From Acidobacteriota bacterium (GTDB lineage: Bacteria > Acidobacteriota > Terriglobia > Terriglobales > Acidobacteriaceae), in assembly GCA_003225595.1 (NCBI GenBank), contig QIAR01000182.1, positions 1 through 8,484 of the forward strand: a stretch of DNA of 8,484 nt, read 5' to 3'. Below the pieces are notes generated by a model. That model searched no databases, was not told where the DNA came from, and worked only from the letters and a program-made list of their open reading frames with translations. Shown in pieces: positions 1-6,237 of the stretch (positions are counted from its first letter, which is position 1; each line of letters starts with the position of its first letter). Position numbers and translations under genes: made by a program.

Positions 1-481
1 TGGAGCGAACGGCTTCCGCCAATGTCCGGGAACAATTTTCCTGGACGGCTGAGGCGGGCAACGTGGCGTCGCGAAAAATTTCATCGGCATTCATGCCAAT
101 GGGGGAGGCATAGCCAAGGATGTTTTTCGCCGCATGGTTTGACTGACGCACCAGTCCGTTCGTGTCGAAGAACAGCACACCCGAAGATAAGTTCGAGAGC
201 ACGGCGATATTGATATTCTCCGTCGCTTTAGCTCGCCGCCGCTCCATCTGTTGAAGGGCCGTCAGTTCGTGCTTTTGCTGCTTCAATTGCTGGATGACTG
301 CATGATACGTGTGCACCGGGAACTTTTCCGCTGAAGACGAGGATTCGTGCAGCAAAGCCTGTTCCTCTGTGAGGCTGTGGCGCACGCGACGCACCATGAA
401 AATACCTATGATGAAGGCCAATGCCGCCGCAAATAACAGGAGCACCATCCGAAGGAACAGCGGGTTTGTCAGGAGCTTCAC
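1..481 (-). CDS. PAS-domain membrane sensor protein, probable histidine kinase (N-terminal part)
   Basis: The first 160 residues of a protein that continues past the left edge. It starts at GTG 481-479, whose bases overlap the pilD stop codon (GTGA). A GGGGA ribosome binding site lies 5 bases upstream inside pilD. The frame is open from there to base 1. Residues 12-32 form one hydrophobic membrane segment (MVLLLFAAALAFIIGIFMV), followed by basic residues (RRVR). Residues 62-85 are Gln/Lys/Glu-rich and likely a coiled coil. From about residue 90 a PAS-like fold begins: NIAVLSNLSSGVLFFDTNG, then the typical NHAAKNILGY. This layout is common in sensor kinases of the NtrB/PilS type, and the pilD neighbour fits a pilus-related role. 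The kinase core is outside the window, so the kinase call is inference. It could instead be a diguanylate cyclase or another PAS protein. Confidence 0.72.
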   Translation of the reverse strand, partial: MKLLTNPLFLRMVLLLFAAALAFIIGIFMVRRVRHSLTEEQALLHESSSSAEKFPVHTYHAVIQQLKQQKHELTALQQMERRRAKATENINIAVLSNLSSGVLFFDTNGLVRQSNHAAKNILGYASPIGMNADEIFRDATLPASAVQENCSRTLAEAVRS

Positions 482-1401
482 ATCAGTCCCCAGTACCAGT
501 GAAGGAACTGGTTTCCAAAGAAGAAGGCGACCATGGCCATGCTGCCCAGGAAAACGCCGAACGGCATTTCGTAATGGCGGTAGACGACTCTTGCTGATTG
601 CCAGGCACGCTTCCGTGCCGCTCCTGCGGTGGCATGCTGGCGCGCCATGAAACGGCGAGTCCGCTTGATCCAAACCACGAAAATGGTGCTCAGGCCAAAA
701 ACCGAGCCGGCAATCGAGGCGGTGAACAAGGTGAAAATCGTGAGTTTGACGCCGAGAAAAGCGCCTACCATCGCCATCAGCTTAACGTCTCCGAAGCCCA
801 TGCCTTGTACGCCGCGCGCCCGTAAATAGATCGCGCCGGCGCCATAAATGAACGAAGCACCGACTGCCGCACCAAGCAGGGCATCTAACAGCGAAAGTAA
901 GTGCCACGAGACATCAGAACTCATCGGCAGGGGAACAACTCCCGGCAGCAGTTGTGAAGCCAGATCGTTCACCGGAACCAGCAGACTGAACACCAGCCCC
1001 AACCCAAGTCCGGTCAGCGTCAATTTATTCGGGAGGAGCTTGGTCTCCGCGTCGGTGAAAATCAGCCCGAGAAGCAGAAATCCGAACACGCAGTATTTCA
1101 GCATGGCAAGCGTCAGCCCGAAGTGCCAGTAACAGGCGAGAAACAGAGCGCCGGTAAGTAACTCGACAATCAGATAACGTGCCGAGATGCGTGCCTTGCA
1201 ATGGCGGCATCGTCCGCGCAGCAGCAACCAACTCAGAACGGGCACATTGTCGTAGAAGGCAATCCATTGATTGCAGTTAGGGCAGGCAGACCGTGGACGG
1301 ACGACCGACAAATCACGTGGCAACCGGTAGACACACACGTTCAGAAAGCTGCCAAACGCCAGCCCGAACACAAATATCGCCGCTGCCACAATGGGGTCCA
1401 T
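478..1401 (-). CDS. pilD: Prepilin peptidase / N-methyltransferase (type IV pilus, A24 aspartic peptidase)
   Basis: An inner-membrane enzyme that cuts the leader peptide from type IV prepilins or type II secretion pseudopilins and methylates the new N-terminus. At 307 residues it has the family's usual length. Visible hallmarks are the N-terminal GSFLNVCVYRLP block (residues 17-28), two zinc-type Cys pairs (CPNC 40-43 and CRHC 65-68), the first catalytic Asp in FTDAETKLLP (D117) and the second in GFGDVKL (D205). Several hydrophobic segments follow, ending in the conserved MPFGVFLGS near residue 279. The usual LPD after the first Asp reads LPN here. A basic stretch at 246-277 sits between the last two membrane segments and is probably cytoplasmic. 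Start ATG 1401 has only a weak AAGG site. A TATAAT box lies about 48 bases upstream. The stop overlaps the next gene's start, so the two are probably co-translated. Confidence 0.95.
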   Translation of the reverse strand: MDPIVAAAIFVFGLAFGSFLNVCVYRLPRDLSVVRPRSACPNCNQWIAFYDNVPVLSWLLLRGRCRHCKARISARYLIVELLTGALFLACYWHFGLTLAMLKYCVFGFLLLGLIFTDAETKLLPNKLTLTGLGLGLVFSLLVPVNDLASQLLPGVVPLPMSSDVSWHLLSLLDALLGAAVGASFIYGAGAIYLRARGVQGMGFGDVKLMAMVGAFLGVKLTIFTLFTASIAGSVFGLSTIFVVWIKRTRRFMARQHATAGAARKRAWQSARVVYRHYEMPFGVFLGSMAMVAFFFGNQFLHWYWGLM

Positions 1402-1448
1402 CGTGCCTTGTCACTCGCTAAACGCAGGTTTGCCCTAGTGTTGCGTTG

Positions 1449-1454
1449 ATTATA
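1449..1454 (-). promoter_or_regulatory. Candidate -10 box for pilD
   Basis: The minus strand reads a perfect TATAAT here, 47 bases before the pilD ATG. At 16-18 base spacing the -35 position reads GGGCCA, GGGGCC or TGGGGC, none close to TTGACA. That region is one arm of the hairpin at 1470-1516. If real, the promoter is of the weak-35 type or depends on an activator. Seen from sequence only. Confidence 0.4.
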
Positions 1455-1469
1455 CGGCGATGGTATGGC

Positions 1470-1516
1470 GTGGCCCCAGGTACCAAAGGTACTGTACTTT
1501 TGGCTGACGGGGCCAC
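1470..1516. repeat. Long interrupted palindrome (hairpin) upstream of pilD
   Basis: Outer arms GTGGCCCC (1470-1477) and GGGGCCAC (1509-1516) are perfect complements. Inside a symmetrical 5x5 mismatch (AGGTA against CTGAC) sits a second stem, CCAAAGGTAC (1483-1492) against GTACTTTTGG (1494-1503), with one G-T wobble. Neither side has a T-run, so it is not a typical terminator. It may be a dispersed REP-like element or a protein site at the pilD promoter. Confidence 0.6.
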
Positions 1517-1570
1517 CCAAGACATTAACCGCAAGGTTCGCGGAGGAAATGCGCGGGGGTCTGCCTTGAA

Positions 1571-1606
1571 AAGGAAAAAGGGGCCAGAGTGACTCTGCGC
1601 CCCTTT
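1571..1606 (-). terminator. Intrinsic terminator of the BON lipoprotein gene
   Basis: Read on the minus strand, 23 bases after the lipoprotein stop codon. AAAGGGGC pairs with GCCCCTTT (1577-1584 with 1599-1606) and CAGAG pairs with CTCTG inside (1585-1589 with 1593-1597), with a 3-base loop and one bulged base. A T-tract (TTTTTCCTTTTC) overlaps and follows the last stem bases. It separates the lipoprotein transcript from pilD. Confidence 0.85.
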
Positions 1607-1628
1607 GGTTAACCGCTCAGGATCTTTC

Positions 1629-2705
1629 CTACTCGGGAGTTTCCAGCTTCTGGCGTCCAGAATTCGGAGTCTGCGTGGTCGGCGTAACCGTCAGCGGACC
1701 CTGCAGAGTGAAATTCAACACAGTTTCCGAAGCCAGCTTGATCTGCTGACCCTTAGTGGCAGCCTGCACGCCCCCACCAAGGCCGCCGCCTGCCGCAGCG
1801 CCGATCGCGGCTCCCTTGCCGCCACCGGCGATTGCGCCAATAATCGCACCGATACCCGCTCCGGCGCCAACTTTCTCCGCCGTGTTCTTACCCCGCGAAG
1901 CGCCCTGACGCCGGTACTGGTCAGTCTGGATGTTGTAGTACTTGCCATTGACCGCGATGCGGTCCAATTGCAGCACCAGTAAGGACTGCCCCGCGAATTT
2001 GCCCGCACTCTTTACATCCACAATGTGACCTTCGACGTCATGCCCGGCAGGAATCGCCACATCCCCTTCGACTGCCAGAGGCGAGTCCAGAGTAGCGCGG
2101 AAACTCTGCCCAGGCTGGGCAGTTTCCGAGTCAATCGTATCCACTAGGCGCACTGCCAGCGTTGTCCCCGAAGGAACGGTGACCTTCTTGGGCGCCGGCG
2201 GAGGCGGAGGTGTAGCAGGTGTGGAGGGCGCGGCCGCATTTGATGCATTTGAGGCGGCAGACTCGGTCGGAGCAACGGGTGCGGCATTCGAGGCCGAACT
2301 CGGCAGGCTGCGAGTGCGTGGCCGGCTAGCCCGCGGTTTCGAAACCGGTTTGGGTTTTTCTTCCTCAACTGGCGGCTGGTTTTGAGACGCTTGGTCGGTT
2401 GCTGTTGGCGCGGCCGCCGCGACTTGCAGGTTGTTGACCACTTCCTTGACCCCTGGCACCGAGGACGCATAACGCGACGCAGCGGCACGTTCATTGTCGT
2501 TATCGACAGCGCCGGATAAAGTCACGACGCCGTTGGACGCGTCCACGTTCAGCGATTTTCCTTGCAGTCCAGAATCAGCATTCAGCCTCTCCTGCACCTG
2601 ACTCTTGATCTGCGCGTCATTTGGAGCTTTGTTACAGCCCACGGCCAATCCCAAGACCGCGATGAAGAAAACTACCGATAGGTAGAGAGAAACCTTCGCC
2701 TTCAT
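1629..2705 (-). CDS. BON-domain lipoprotein with glycine-zipper C-terminal region
   Basis: A 358-residue envelope protein of unknown function. Residues 1-24 are a lipoprotein-type signal (basic start, hydrophobic core, then AVGC with C24 as the likely lipidated Cys; the -3 residue is A rather than the usual L). Residues about 31-95 form a BON domain (DAQIKSQVQERL, then VDASNGVVTLSGAVDN, then ASSVPGVKEVVNNLQV), a fold tied to membrane or phospholipid attachment in the OsmY/DolP families. Residues 97-173 are a low-complexity Ala/Pro/Ser linker with a basic patch and a run of five prolines. Residues 175-263 look like a beta-rich domain (VPSGTTLAVRLVDTIDS, then IPAGHDVEGHIVDV). Residues 280-318 are a Gly/Ala-rich glycine zipper able to insert in or pack against a membrane. 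The start has a clear AGGAG site 7 bases upstream. It is a single gene closed by a strong terminator. An envelope-stability role is inference. Confidence 0.85.
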   Translation of the reverse strand: MKAKVSLYLSVVFFIAVLGLAVGCNKAPNDAQIKSQVQERLNADSGLQGKSLNVDASNGVVTLSGAVDNDNERAAASRYASSVPGVKEVVNNLQVAAAAPTATDQASQNQPPVEEEKPKPVSKPRASRPRTRSLPSSASNAAPVAPTESAASNASNAAAPSTPATPPPPPAPKKVTVPSGTTLAVRLVDTIDSETAQPGQSFRATLDSPLAVEGDVAIPAGHDVEGHIVDVKSAGKFAGQSLLVLQLDRIAVNGKYYNIQTDQYRRQGASRGKNTAEKVGAGAGIGAIIGAIAGGGKGAAIGAAAGGGLGGGVQAATKGQQIKLASETVLNFTLQGPLTVTPTTQTPNSGRQKLETPE

Positions 2706-2883
2706 AGAATCACTCCTGATCAGTTGTACCCGTGGTTGCAGTTAGTTTAGATGCTGATGGTAGCCCGTTCTACGTAAAATTTGTGACGGCGAAATTCCTA
2801 CGCCACTAAGGTTCTAACCCGAGATCACCCAACAAGTTGCGGCAGTACGGGATGGGCGCGAGCTATCCTCAGCTCGAGCGACT
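2706..2883. other. Spacer between the PilZ and BON lipoprotein genes
   Basis: No gene seen. A small hairpin with a 6-base stem (CGAGCT 2859-2864 with AGCTCG 2871-2876, 6-base loop) follows the PilZ stop codon. It lacks a T-run, so it is at best a weak terminator. The promoter of the lipoprotein gene should lie in 2720-2815, but no convincing -35/-10 pair stands out. Confidence 0.35.
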
Positions 2884-3411
2884 TCAGTCCTGGTGCAGGA
2901 ACCTGTAATCCAGGATGGCGGCAACCAGCCCCACCCCCTCGGCCGGCTCGCGGCCTTCCTTGGAACGGACGATTCGCCCTTGGCAAAGCACGTTGCTCTT
3001 CTTCTGCCCAGAGATCGCTTCCGGCATCTCGAAGACCATTTCCACAAGAGCATTCAAGGGCAATGCTTCGGGTCCCTGGAAGAGGACACCCGACTGGCTG
3101 ATGTTCTCAATTTTCCCCTCCGACCAGGTGCCCAGATTTCTAACTCGATAGCGCAACGGAATGTGCAGTTTCAAACGCCGGGCGCGCGGTACCCAGGACG
3201 ATTTCTTCGAGTGCGATCGGCTACGAGCGACTGTCGGCTCCGGCATGGAGTGGTCTACACGCTCGATACGGCGCATCGTCTTCCAATCGTATTTGTACTC
3301 AGCCGCGCACAGGAGACACACCTGGTAATACTCGCCGTTGGCAGCGCGCCGGGGCCAGGAAAACTCGTGGGAGCAGCGGCCGAGCATGAGAACGTCCAAA
3401 ATCTGAGGCAT
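2884..3411 (-). CDS. PilZ-domain protein with N-terminal Cys/His motif
   Basis: A probable cyclic-di-GMP receptor or a PilZ relative, 175 residues from ATG 3411. The frame stays open upstream to TTG 3495 (203 residues), but that start has no ribosome binding site and the extra 28 residues look like no known family. ATG 3411 has GAAG/AAGG just upstream; ATG 3387 is also possible. In the 175-residue numbering, an N-terminal module carries CSHEF (C13, H15) and VCLLC (C32, C35), which could bind zinc, followed by EYKYDW. The PilZ domain spans about 76-172, with ARRLKLHIPLRYRV and the second hallmark NISQSG (103-108, matching [D/N]xSxxG). The first hallmark RxxxR is imperfect, with His or Leu where the second Arg is expected, though RYRVR follows. 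It is monocistronic and divergent from mobA. Confidence 0.82.
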   Translation of the reverse strand: MPQILDVLMLGRCSHEFSWPRRAANGEYYQVCLLCAAEYKYDWKTMRRIERVDHSMPEPTVARSRSHSKKSSWVPRARRLKLHIPLRYRVRNLGTWSEGKIENISQSGVLFQGPEALPLNALVEMVFEMPEAISGQKKSNVLCQGRIVRSKEGREPAEGVGLVAAILDYRFLHQD

Positions 3412-3519
3412 ATCCTTCTTCACGCACGGTAATGCCGGGGGACAGCTCTGATCATCTAACGAGTGACCGAAAGTGTGTAGATTACTTTCGTGCAATTAAG
3501 TTCAGCCTGCCTGCGCAAA

Positions 3520-3547
3520 ATCATAACAGCGCGAGGGTTACTGTGAT
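3520..3547 (-). promoter_or_regulatory. Candidate promoter of the PilZ gene
   Basis: On the minus strand TATGAT (3525-3520, 5 of 6 to consensus) lies 16 bases after ATCACA (3547-3542, 4 of 6 to TTGACA). The predicted transcript would start near 3513, giving a leader of about 100 bases to ATG 3411. The space also has to hold the mobA promoter, for which I see no clear pair. Motif match only. Confidence 0.3.
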
Positions 3548-3603
3548 TTTTATGACTCCACTTTCTGCACCCGTGGTCGCGAGCGGTCGGTGAGTCCAGC
3601 TGT

Positions 3604-4203
3604 GTGTATGATCACAACGTGCAAGACATAACAGCGTTCGTCCTGGCGGGCGGAAAGAGCACGCGCATGGGGAGAGATAAGGGCTTCGTTGAATTCCAAG
3701 GCCGCACGTTGCTCGATCACTCGCTTGAGCTGGCACGCGGGGTTGCGACGGAAGTTCTGATCGTGGGAGATCGGGAGAAATTCTCCACGTTCGCCTCTGT
3801 CGTGGAAGATGTGTTCCCAGATTGCGGTCCGCTGGGCGGGATTCATGCAGCATTGAAAACCTCACGCTCTGCGCTGAACCTGGTGATAGCAGTGGATTTG
3901 CCCTTTGTGGAGATCAGGTTTCTGGAGTATCTGCTCGAGCAAGCGCGAGCCACGACCGCGCTTGTCACCGTGCCACGGGTCGCCGGTGGATGGCAGCCCT
4001 TATGCGCCGTGTATCGGCAGGAGTTTGCGACCTGTGCCGAGCATGCGTTACAGCAGGGGAGGAACAAGATCGATTCACTCTTTTCTGAGGTAAAGACGAG
4101 AGTGCTGGAAGAAGACGAGCTCACGCAATCCGGCTTTTCGTCGAAAATGTTTCAAAACCTGAACACGCCAGAGGACTTGGAGAGAGCACGAACTGACCGC
4201 TAG
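3604..4203 (+). CDS. mobA: Molybdenum cofactor guanylyltransferase (MobA-like)
   Basis: A cytoplasmic enzyme that transfers GMP from GTP to molybdenum-molybdopterin, making the guanine dinucleotide cofactor used by DMSO-reductase-family enzymes. At 199 residues it has normal length. The nucleotide-binding signature LAGGKSTRMGRDK spans residues 14-26. GPLGGIHAAL (75-84), the metal-binding Asp in AVDLPF (D98), GGWQPLCAVY (128-137) and the C-terminal NLNTPEDL (185-192) are all MobA-type. Start GTG 3604 has GGTGAG 9 bases upstream; GTG 3619 is an alternative. No other molybdenum cofactor gene or molybdoenzyme is in the window. A related sugar or other nucleotidyltransferase is possible but less likely given the tail motif. 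Confidence 0.87.
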   Translation: MYDHNVQDITAFVLAGGKSTRMGRDKGFVEFQGRTLLDHSLELARGVATEVLIVGDREKFSTFASVVEDVFPDCGPLGGIHAALKTSRSALNLVIAVDLPFVEIRFLEYLLEQARATTALVTVPRVAGGWQPLCAVYRQEFATCAEHALQQGRNKIDSLFSEVKTRVLEEDELTQSGFSSKMFQNLNTPEDLERARTDR

Positions 4204-4239
4204 TCCTTAGAAGTAGTCGTTAGCAGTAGTCATTGGCAT
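4201..4239 (+). repeat. Three 13-base tandem repeats starting on the mobA stop codon
   Basis: Units TAGTCCTTAGAAG (4201), TAGTCGTTAGCAG (4214) and TAGTCATTGGCAT (4227) follow with exact 13-base spacing. The TAG of the first unit is the mobA stop codon. A further core, TAGTCGTTAA, lies at 4281-4290, and an inverted core (TAGTCGTTGG on the minus strand) at 4444-4453. Confidence 0.7.
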
Positions 4240-4463
4240 TTTGCTCGTTGGCCATTAATCTTCAGAACCGAAGCCGACGTTAGTCGTTAATCACGGGTCA
4301 TCAATCTTTAGACTCAAAGGCCCGTGTTCTGTAAAAATGGGAGCAGCGTTGCCGCTATTCCTGAAGTGGGGCTAACGCACCGCGAGCAGGACGCCGGAAA
4401 TGGGGAGCCTGAAGCCCGACGGCTGAAGACCAACACCATTGACCCAACGACTAACCACTGGTT
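4204..4463. other. Repeat-rich spacer between mobA and mlaF
   Basis: No gene seen. Besides the tandem units it holds an imperfect inverted repeat. GTTAGTCGTT (4279-4288) and GGGTCA (4295-4300) on the left match, inverted, AACGACTAAC (4446-4455) and TGACCC (4440-4445) on the right. The left arm carries 6 extra bases. The right arm ends 8 bases before the mlaF ATG, where a ribosome binding site would be expected and none is obvious. The roughly 140 bases in between show no coding signal. Confidence 0.6.
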
Positions 4464-5231
4464 ATGGGTACTAACGGAAACGAATCCCCGTACATCGCGT
4501 TCAAGGAAGTATCGAAATCTTTCGGGGACAATCGTGTCCTCGATCACGTGAGCTTTGACGTTATGCCGGGAGAAACGGTTTGCATCCTGGGCCGAAGCGG
4601 CGTAGGGAAGTCGGTCGCGCTACACCACATCATGGGATTTCTCAAACCAGATTCCGGGCGGGTGATTGTCGCTGCCGAAGACATTACTGATTATCCCGAA
4701 GAGGAACTGGAGCGGATCCGCAAAAAAGTCACGATGGTTTTCCAGAACGGCGCACTCTTCGATTCACTGACCGTTGGCGAGAATGTTGCTTTTCCCTTGC
4801 GCGAGCGCGGAGATCTTTCTGAGGAGCAAATTTTTCAGATTGTGGACGGGTTGCTAGACATGGTCGGAGTGAAAGAGATGCGCGACTTGTTACCCTCGGA
4901 CCTCTCGACCGGCATGAAACGATCAGTCGCAATTGCACGCTCACTGGCAGCCCAGCCGGAATGTGTGCTCTACGACGAGCCCACGACGATGGTCGACCCT
5001 CTAATGGCGCAACTGCTTGGGGACCTGATCAAGCGGCTTAAAATTCAACTTCATCTTACGAGCGTAGTCGTAACGCACGACATGCGTCTGGCCAAAAAGC
5101 TGGCCGATCGAGTGGTGTTCCTGCACGAAGCGAAAGTGCTCTTCTTCGGACCTTACGACCAGATGGAGAAATGCCAGGAACCAATTGTGAAGGAGTTCCT
5201 GGAACTCGATGAACTGAAGCTGGAGGCGTAG
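4464..5231 (+). CDS. mlaF: ABC transporter ATP-binding protein, MlaF-type (lipid transport)
   Basis: The ATPase of an MlaFEDB-type system, which moves phospholipids between inner membrane and outer leaflet via an MCE protein. It has 255 residues and all ABC motifs: Walker A GRSGVGKS (43-50), Q-loop VFQNGALFDSLTV (Q94), signature LSTGMKRSVAIARSLA (147-162), Walker B VLYDEP (D171, E172), D-loop MVDP and switch His in VVTHDM (H205). The FQNGALF, ENVAFPLRE and C-terminal IVKEFL blocks are typical of MlaF rather than other importers. The signature has T where LSGG is usual. Start ATG 4464 fits the family N-terminus but lacks a clear ribosome binding site. No MlaE permease or MCE-domain protein adjoins it, so its partners must be elsewhere. 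Naming it mlaF is by family, not by operon. Confidence 0.88.
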   Translation: MGTNGNESPYIAFKEVSKSFGDNRVLDHVSFDVMPGETVCILGRSGVGKSVALHHIMGFLKPDSGRVIVAAEDITDYPEEELERIRKKVTMVFQNGALFDSLTVGENVAFPLRERGDLSEEQIFQIVDGLLDMVGVKEMRDLLPSDLSTGMKRSVAIARSLAAQPECVLYDEPTTMVDPLMAQLLGDLIKRLKIQLHLTSVVVTHDMRLAKKLADRVVFLHEAKVLFFGPYDQMEKCQEPIVKEFLELDELKLEA

Positions 5232-5235
5232 GGAT

Positions 5236-5405
5236 AGGTCGCGAGTCGCAGGCGGTAGGTGGCCGACTGGACTACAGGAATGCGCATTTGGCTTCGATGC
5301 CCCGGCTCTAAGATCTCCTACCTGAAACTGAGACCCGCAACGTGAATGCTACCTACACGCAAACCTGCTAGCTCCCACCTGCTACCGCCACTCGCCACAC
5401 GACCT
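5236..5405. repeat. Inverted repeat filling the gap between the convergent mlaF and ribE genes
   Basis: The left arm, 5236-5262 (AGGTCG, CGAGT, GGCGGTAG, GTGG), matches the inverted right arm 5375-5405 (AGGTCG, CGAGT, GGCGGTAG, GGTGG) with small insertions. It begins 4 bases after the mlaF stop codon and overlaps two bases of the ribE stop codon. The middle adds related TAGCAGGT and GTAGGTAGC pieces near 5345-5380. No T-run accompanies the arms. It may act as a two-way transcription barrier or be a dispersed repeat. Confidence 0.55.
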
Positions 5406-6048
5406 AGAATCCTTCCCGCACCAGGCGCTCTATCGTAATCGAGCTATTCGAGGCCTCGCCGCGCAGCATCTTCTCGACGTACTTCGCGATCATGTCCACT
5501 TCGAGATTGACCGGGTCGCCGCGTTTCAACGATTTGAGGTTGGTCATCTCCAAGGTGTGCGGAATGATAGCCAAGGTCACCCCCGCTTCTTCAATCTTCG
5601 CAACCGTGAGACTGATGCCTTCAATAGCGAGTGAGCCCTTGAAAATCACATAGCGCGCCAACTCGGGCGGGATCTCGATGCGCAGCCAGTAATCTTCCGC
5701 ATCGGGAATTCTATCGAGCGCCAGAATTTTTCCAGTTCCGTCGACGTGTCCCTGGACTACGTGCCCACCGAAGCGGCCATTGGCGCGCATAGGAAGTTCA
5801 AGATTGACCAGCGCGCTGGGCTTGATTCGCGAAAAAGATGTGCGCTTCCAGGTTTCTTCGGCAAGGTCCGCAACAAAGGATTTGGGCGTGATCTCGACAG
5901 CCGTGAGACAGACGCCGCTGACGGCGATGGAGTCGCCCTTCTTCAATTCCTCCGTTACCTGTCGCGCTGCCACGGTGAGGCGGCGCTTGCCGTCTCCGTG
6001 GGCAATGCGCTTGATTTCCCCAACCTCTTCAATGATGCCTGTGAACAT
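5404..6048 (-). CDS. ribE: Riboflavin synthase, alpha subunit
   Basis: The final enzyme of vitamin B2 synthesis, which converts two 6,7-dimethyl-8-ribityllumazine molecules into riboflavin and a pyrimidinedione. It has 214 residues, the family size, in two lumazine-binding repeats. The N-terminal barrel (1-86) has MFTGIIEEVG, GDSIAVSGVCLTAV (38-51) and FVADLAEET. The C-terminal barrel (about 95-190) has GGHVVQGHVDGTG (94-106), GSLAIEGISLTV (138-149) and IIPHTLEMTNL (161-171). MFTGIIE is the near-invariant family start, so ATG 6048 is chosen although the frame is open farther upstream. GGAGG lies only 3 bases before it, closer than usual. ribD lies upstream on the same strand across 189 bases. 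No ribBA or ribH is present in the window. Confidence 0.95.
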   Translation of the reverse strand: MFTGIIEEVGEIKRIAHGDGKRRLTVAARQVTEELKKGDSIAVSGVCLTAVEITPKSFVADLAEETWKRTSFSRIKPSALVNLELPMRANGRFGGHVVQGHVDGTGKILALDRIPDAEDYWLRIEIPPELARYVIFKGSLAIEGISLTVAKIEEAGVTLAIIPHTLEMTNLKSLKRGDPVNLEVDMIAKYVEKMLRGEASNSSITIERLVREGF

Positions 6049-6237
6049 GGGCCTCCGAATACCCACATGATATCCCGTAGAGGGCACTCAGCATTTAGCC
6101 AGAAAACCGGGTGGACACTGCCTTGGGATCTTATGGCTCACGTCTTGTGGCAATTCCGATCCAGCTATTGAATAAACAACCCTTCCGATCGCCAATGCGA
6201 TTTGCTGGCTGAATGATAGTTGCTGATTATTGAGCGC
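6049..6237 (-). other. Spacer between ribD and ribE
   Basis: No gene seen. A short hairpin (ATCGC 6188-6192 with GCGAT 6197-6201, 4-base loop) follows the ribD stop on the minus strand and is too weak to call a terminator. TTCCGATC occurs twice in direct orientation (6154 and 6183). The gap is wide for a tight operon, so ribE may have its own promoter, but I cannot place one. Confidence 0.35.

Noticed and set aside
2859..2876. Terminator after the PilZ gene
   Set aside because: The stem has only 6 base pairs and no T-run follows on the minus strand.
2893..3432. 179-residue open frame on the plus strand opposite the PilZ gene
   Set aside because: It is antisense to a gene with clear PilZ motifs, has no recognisable motif and no good ribosome binding site.
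3412..3495. Longer PilZ protein starting at TTG 3495
   Set aside because: No ribosome binding site and the added 28 residues resemble nothing; ATG 3411 is better supported, though the candidate promoter would allow either.
4201..4300. CRISPR-like array
   Set aside because: Units are only 13 bases, degenerate and without spacers; no cas gene is nearby.
5746..6171. 141-residue plus-strand open frame opposite ribE
   Set aside because: It overlaps the ribE N-terminal barrel in antisense, and its composition looks like a reversed coding shadow.
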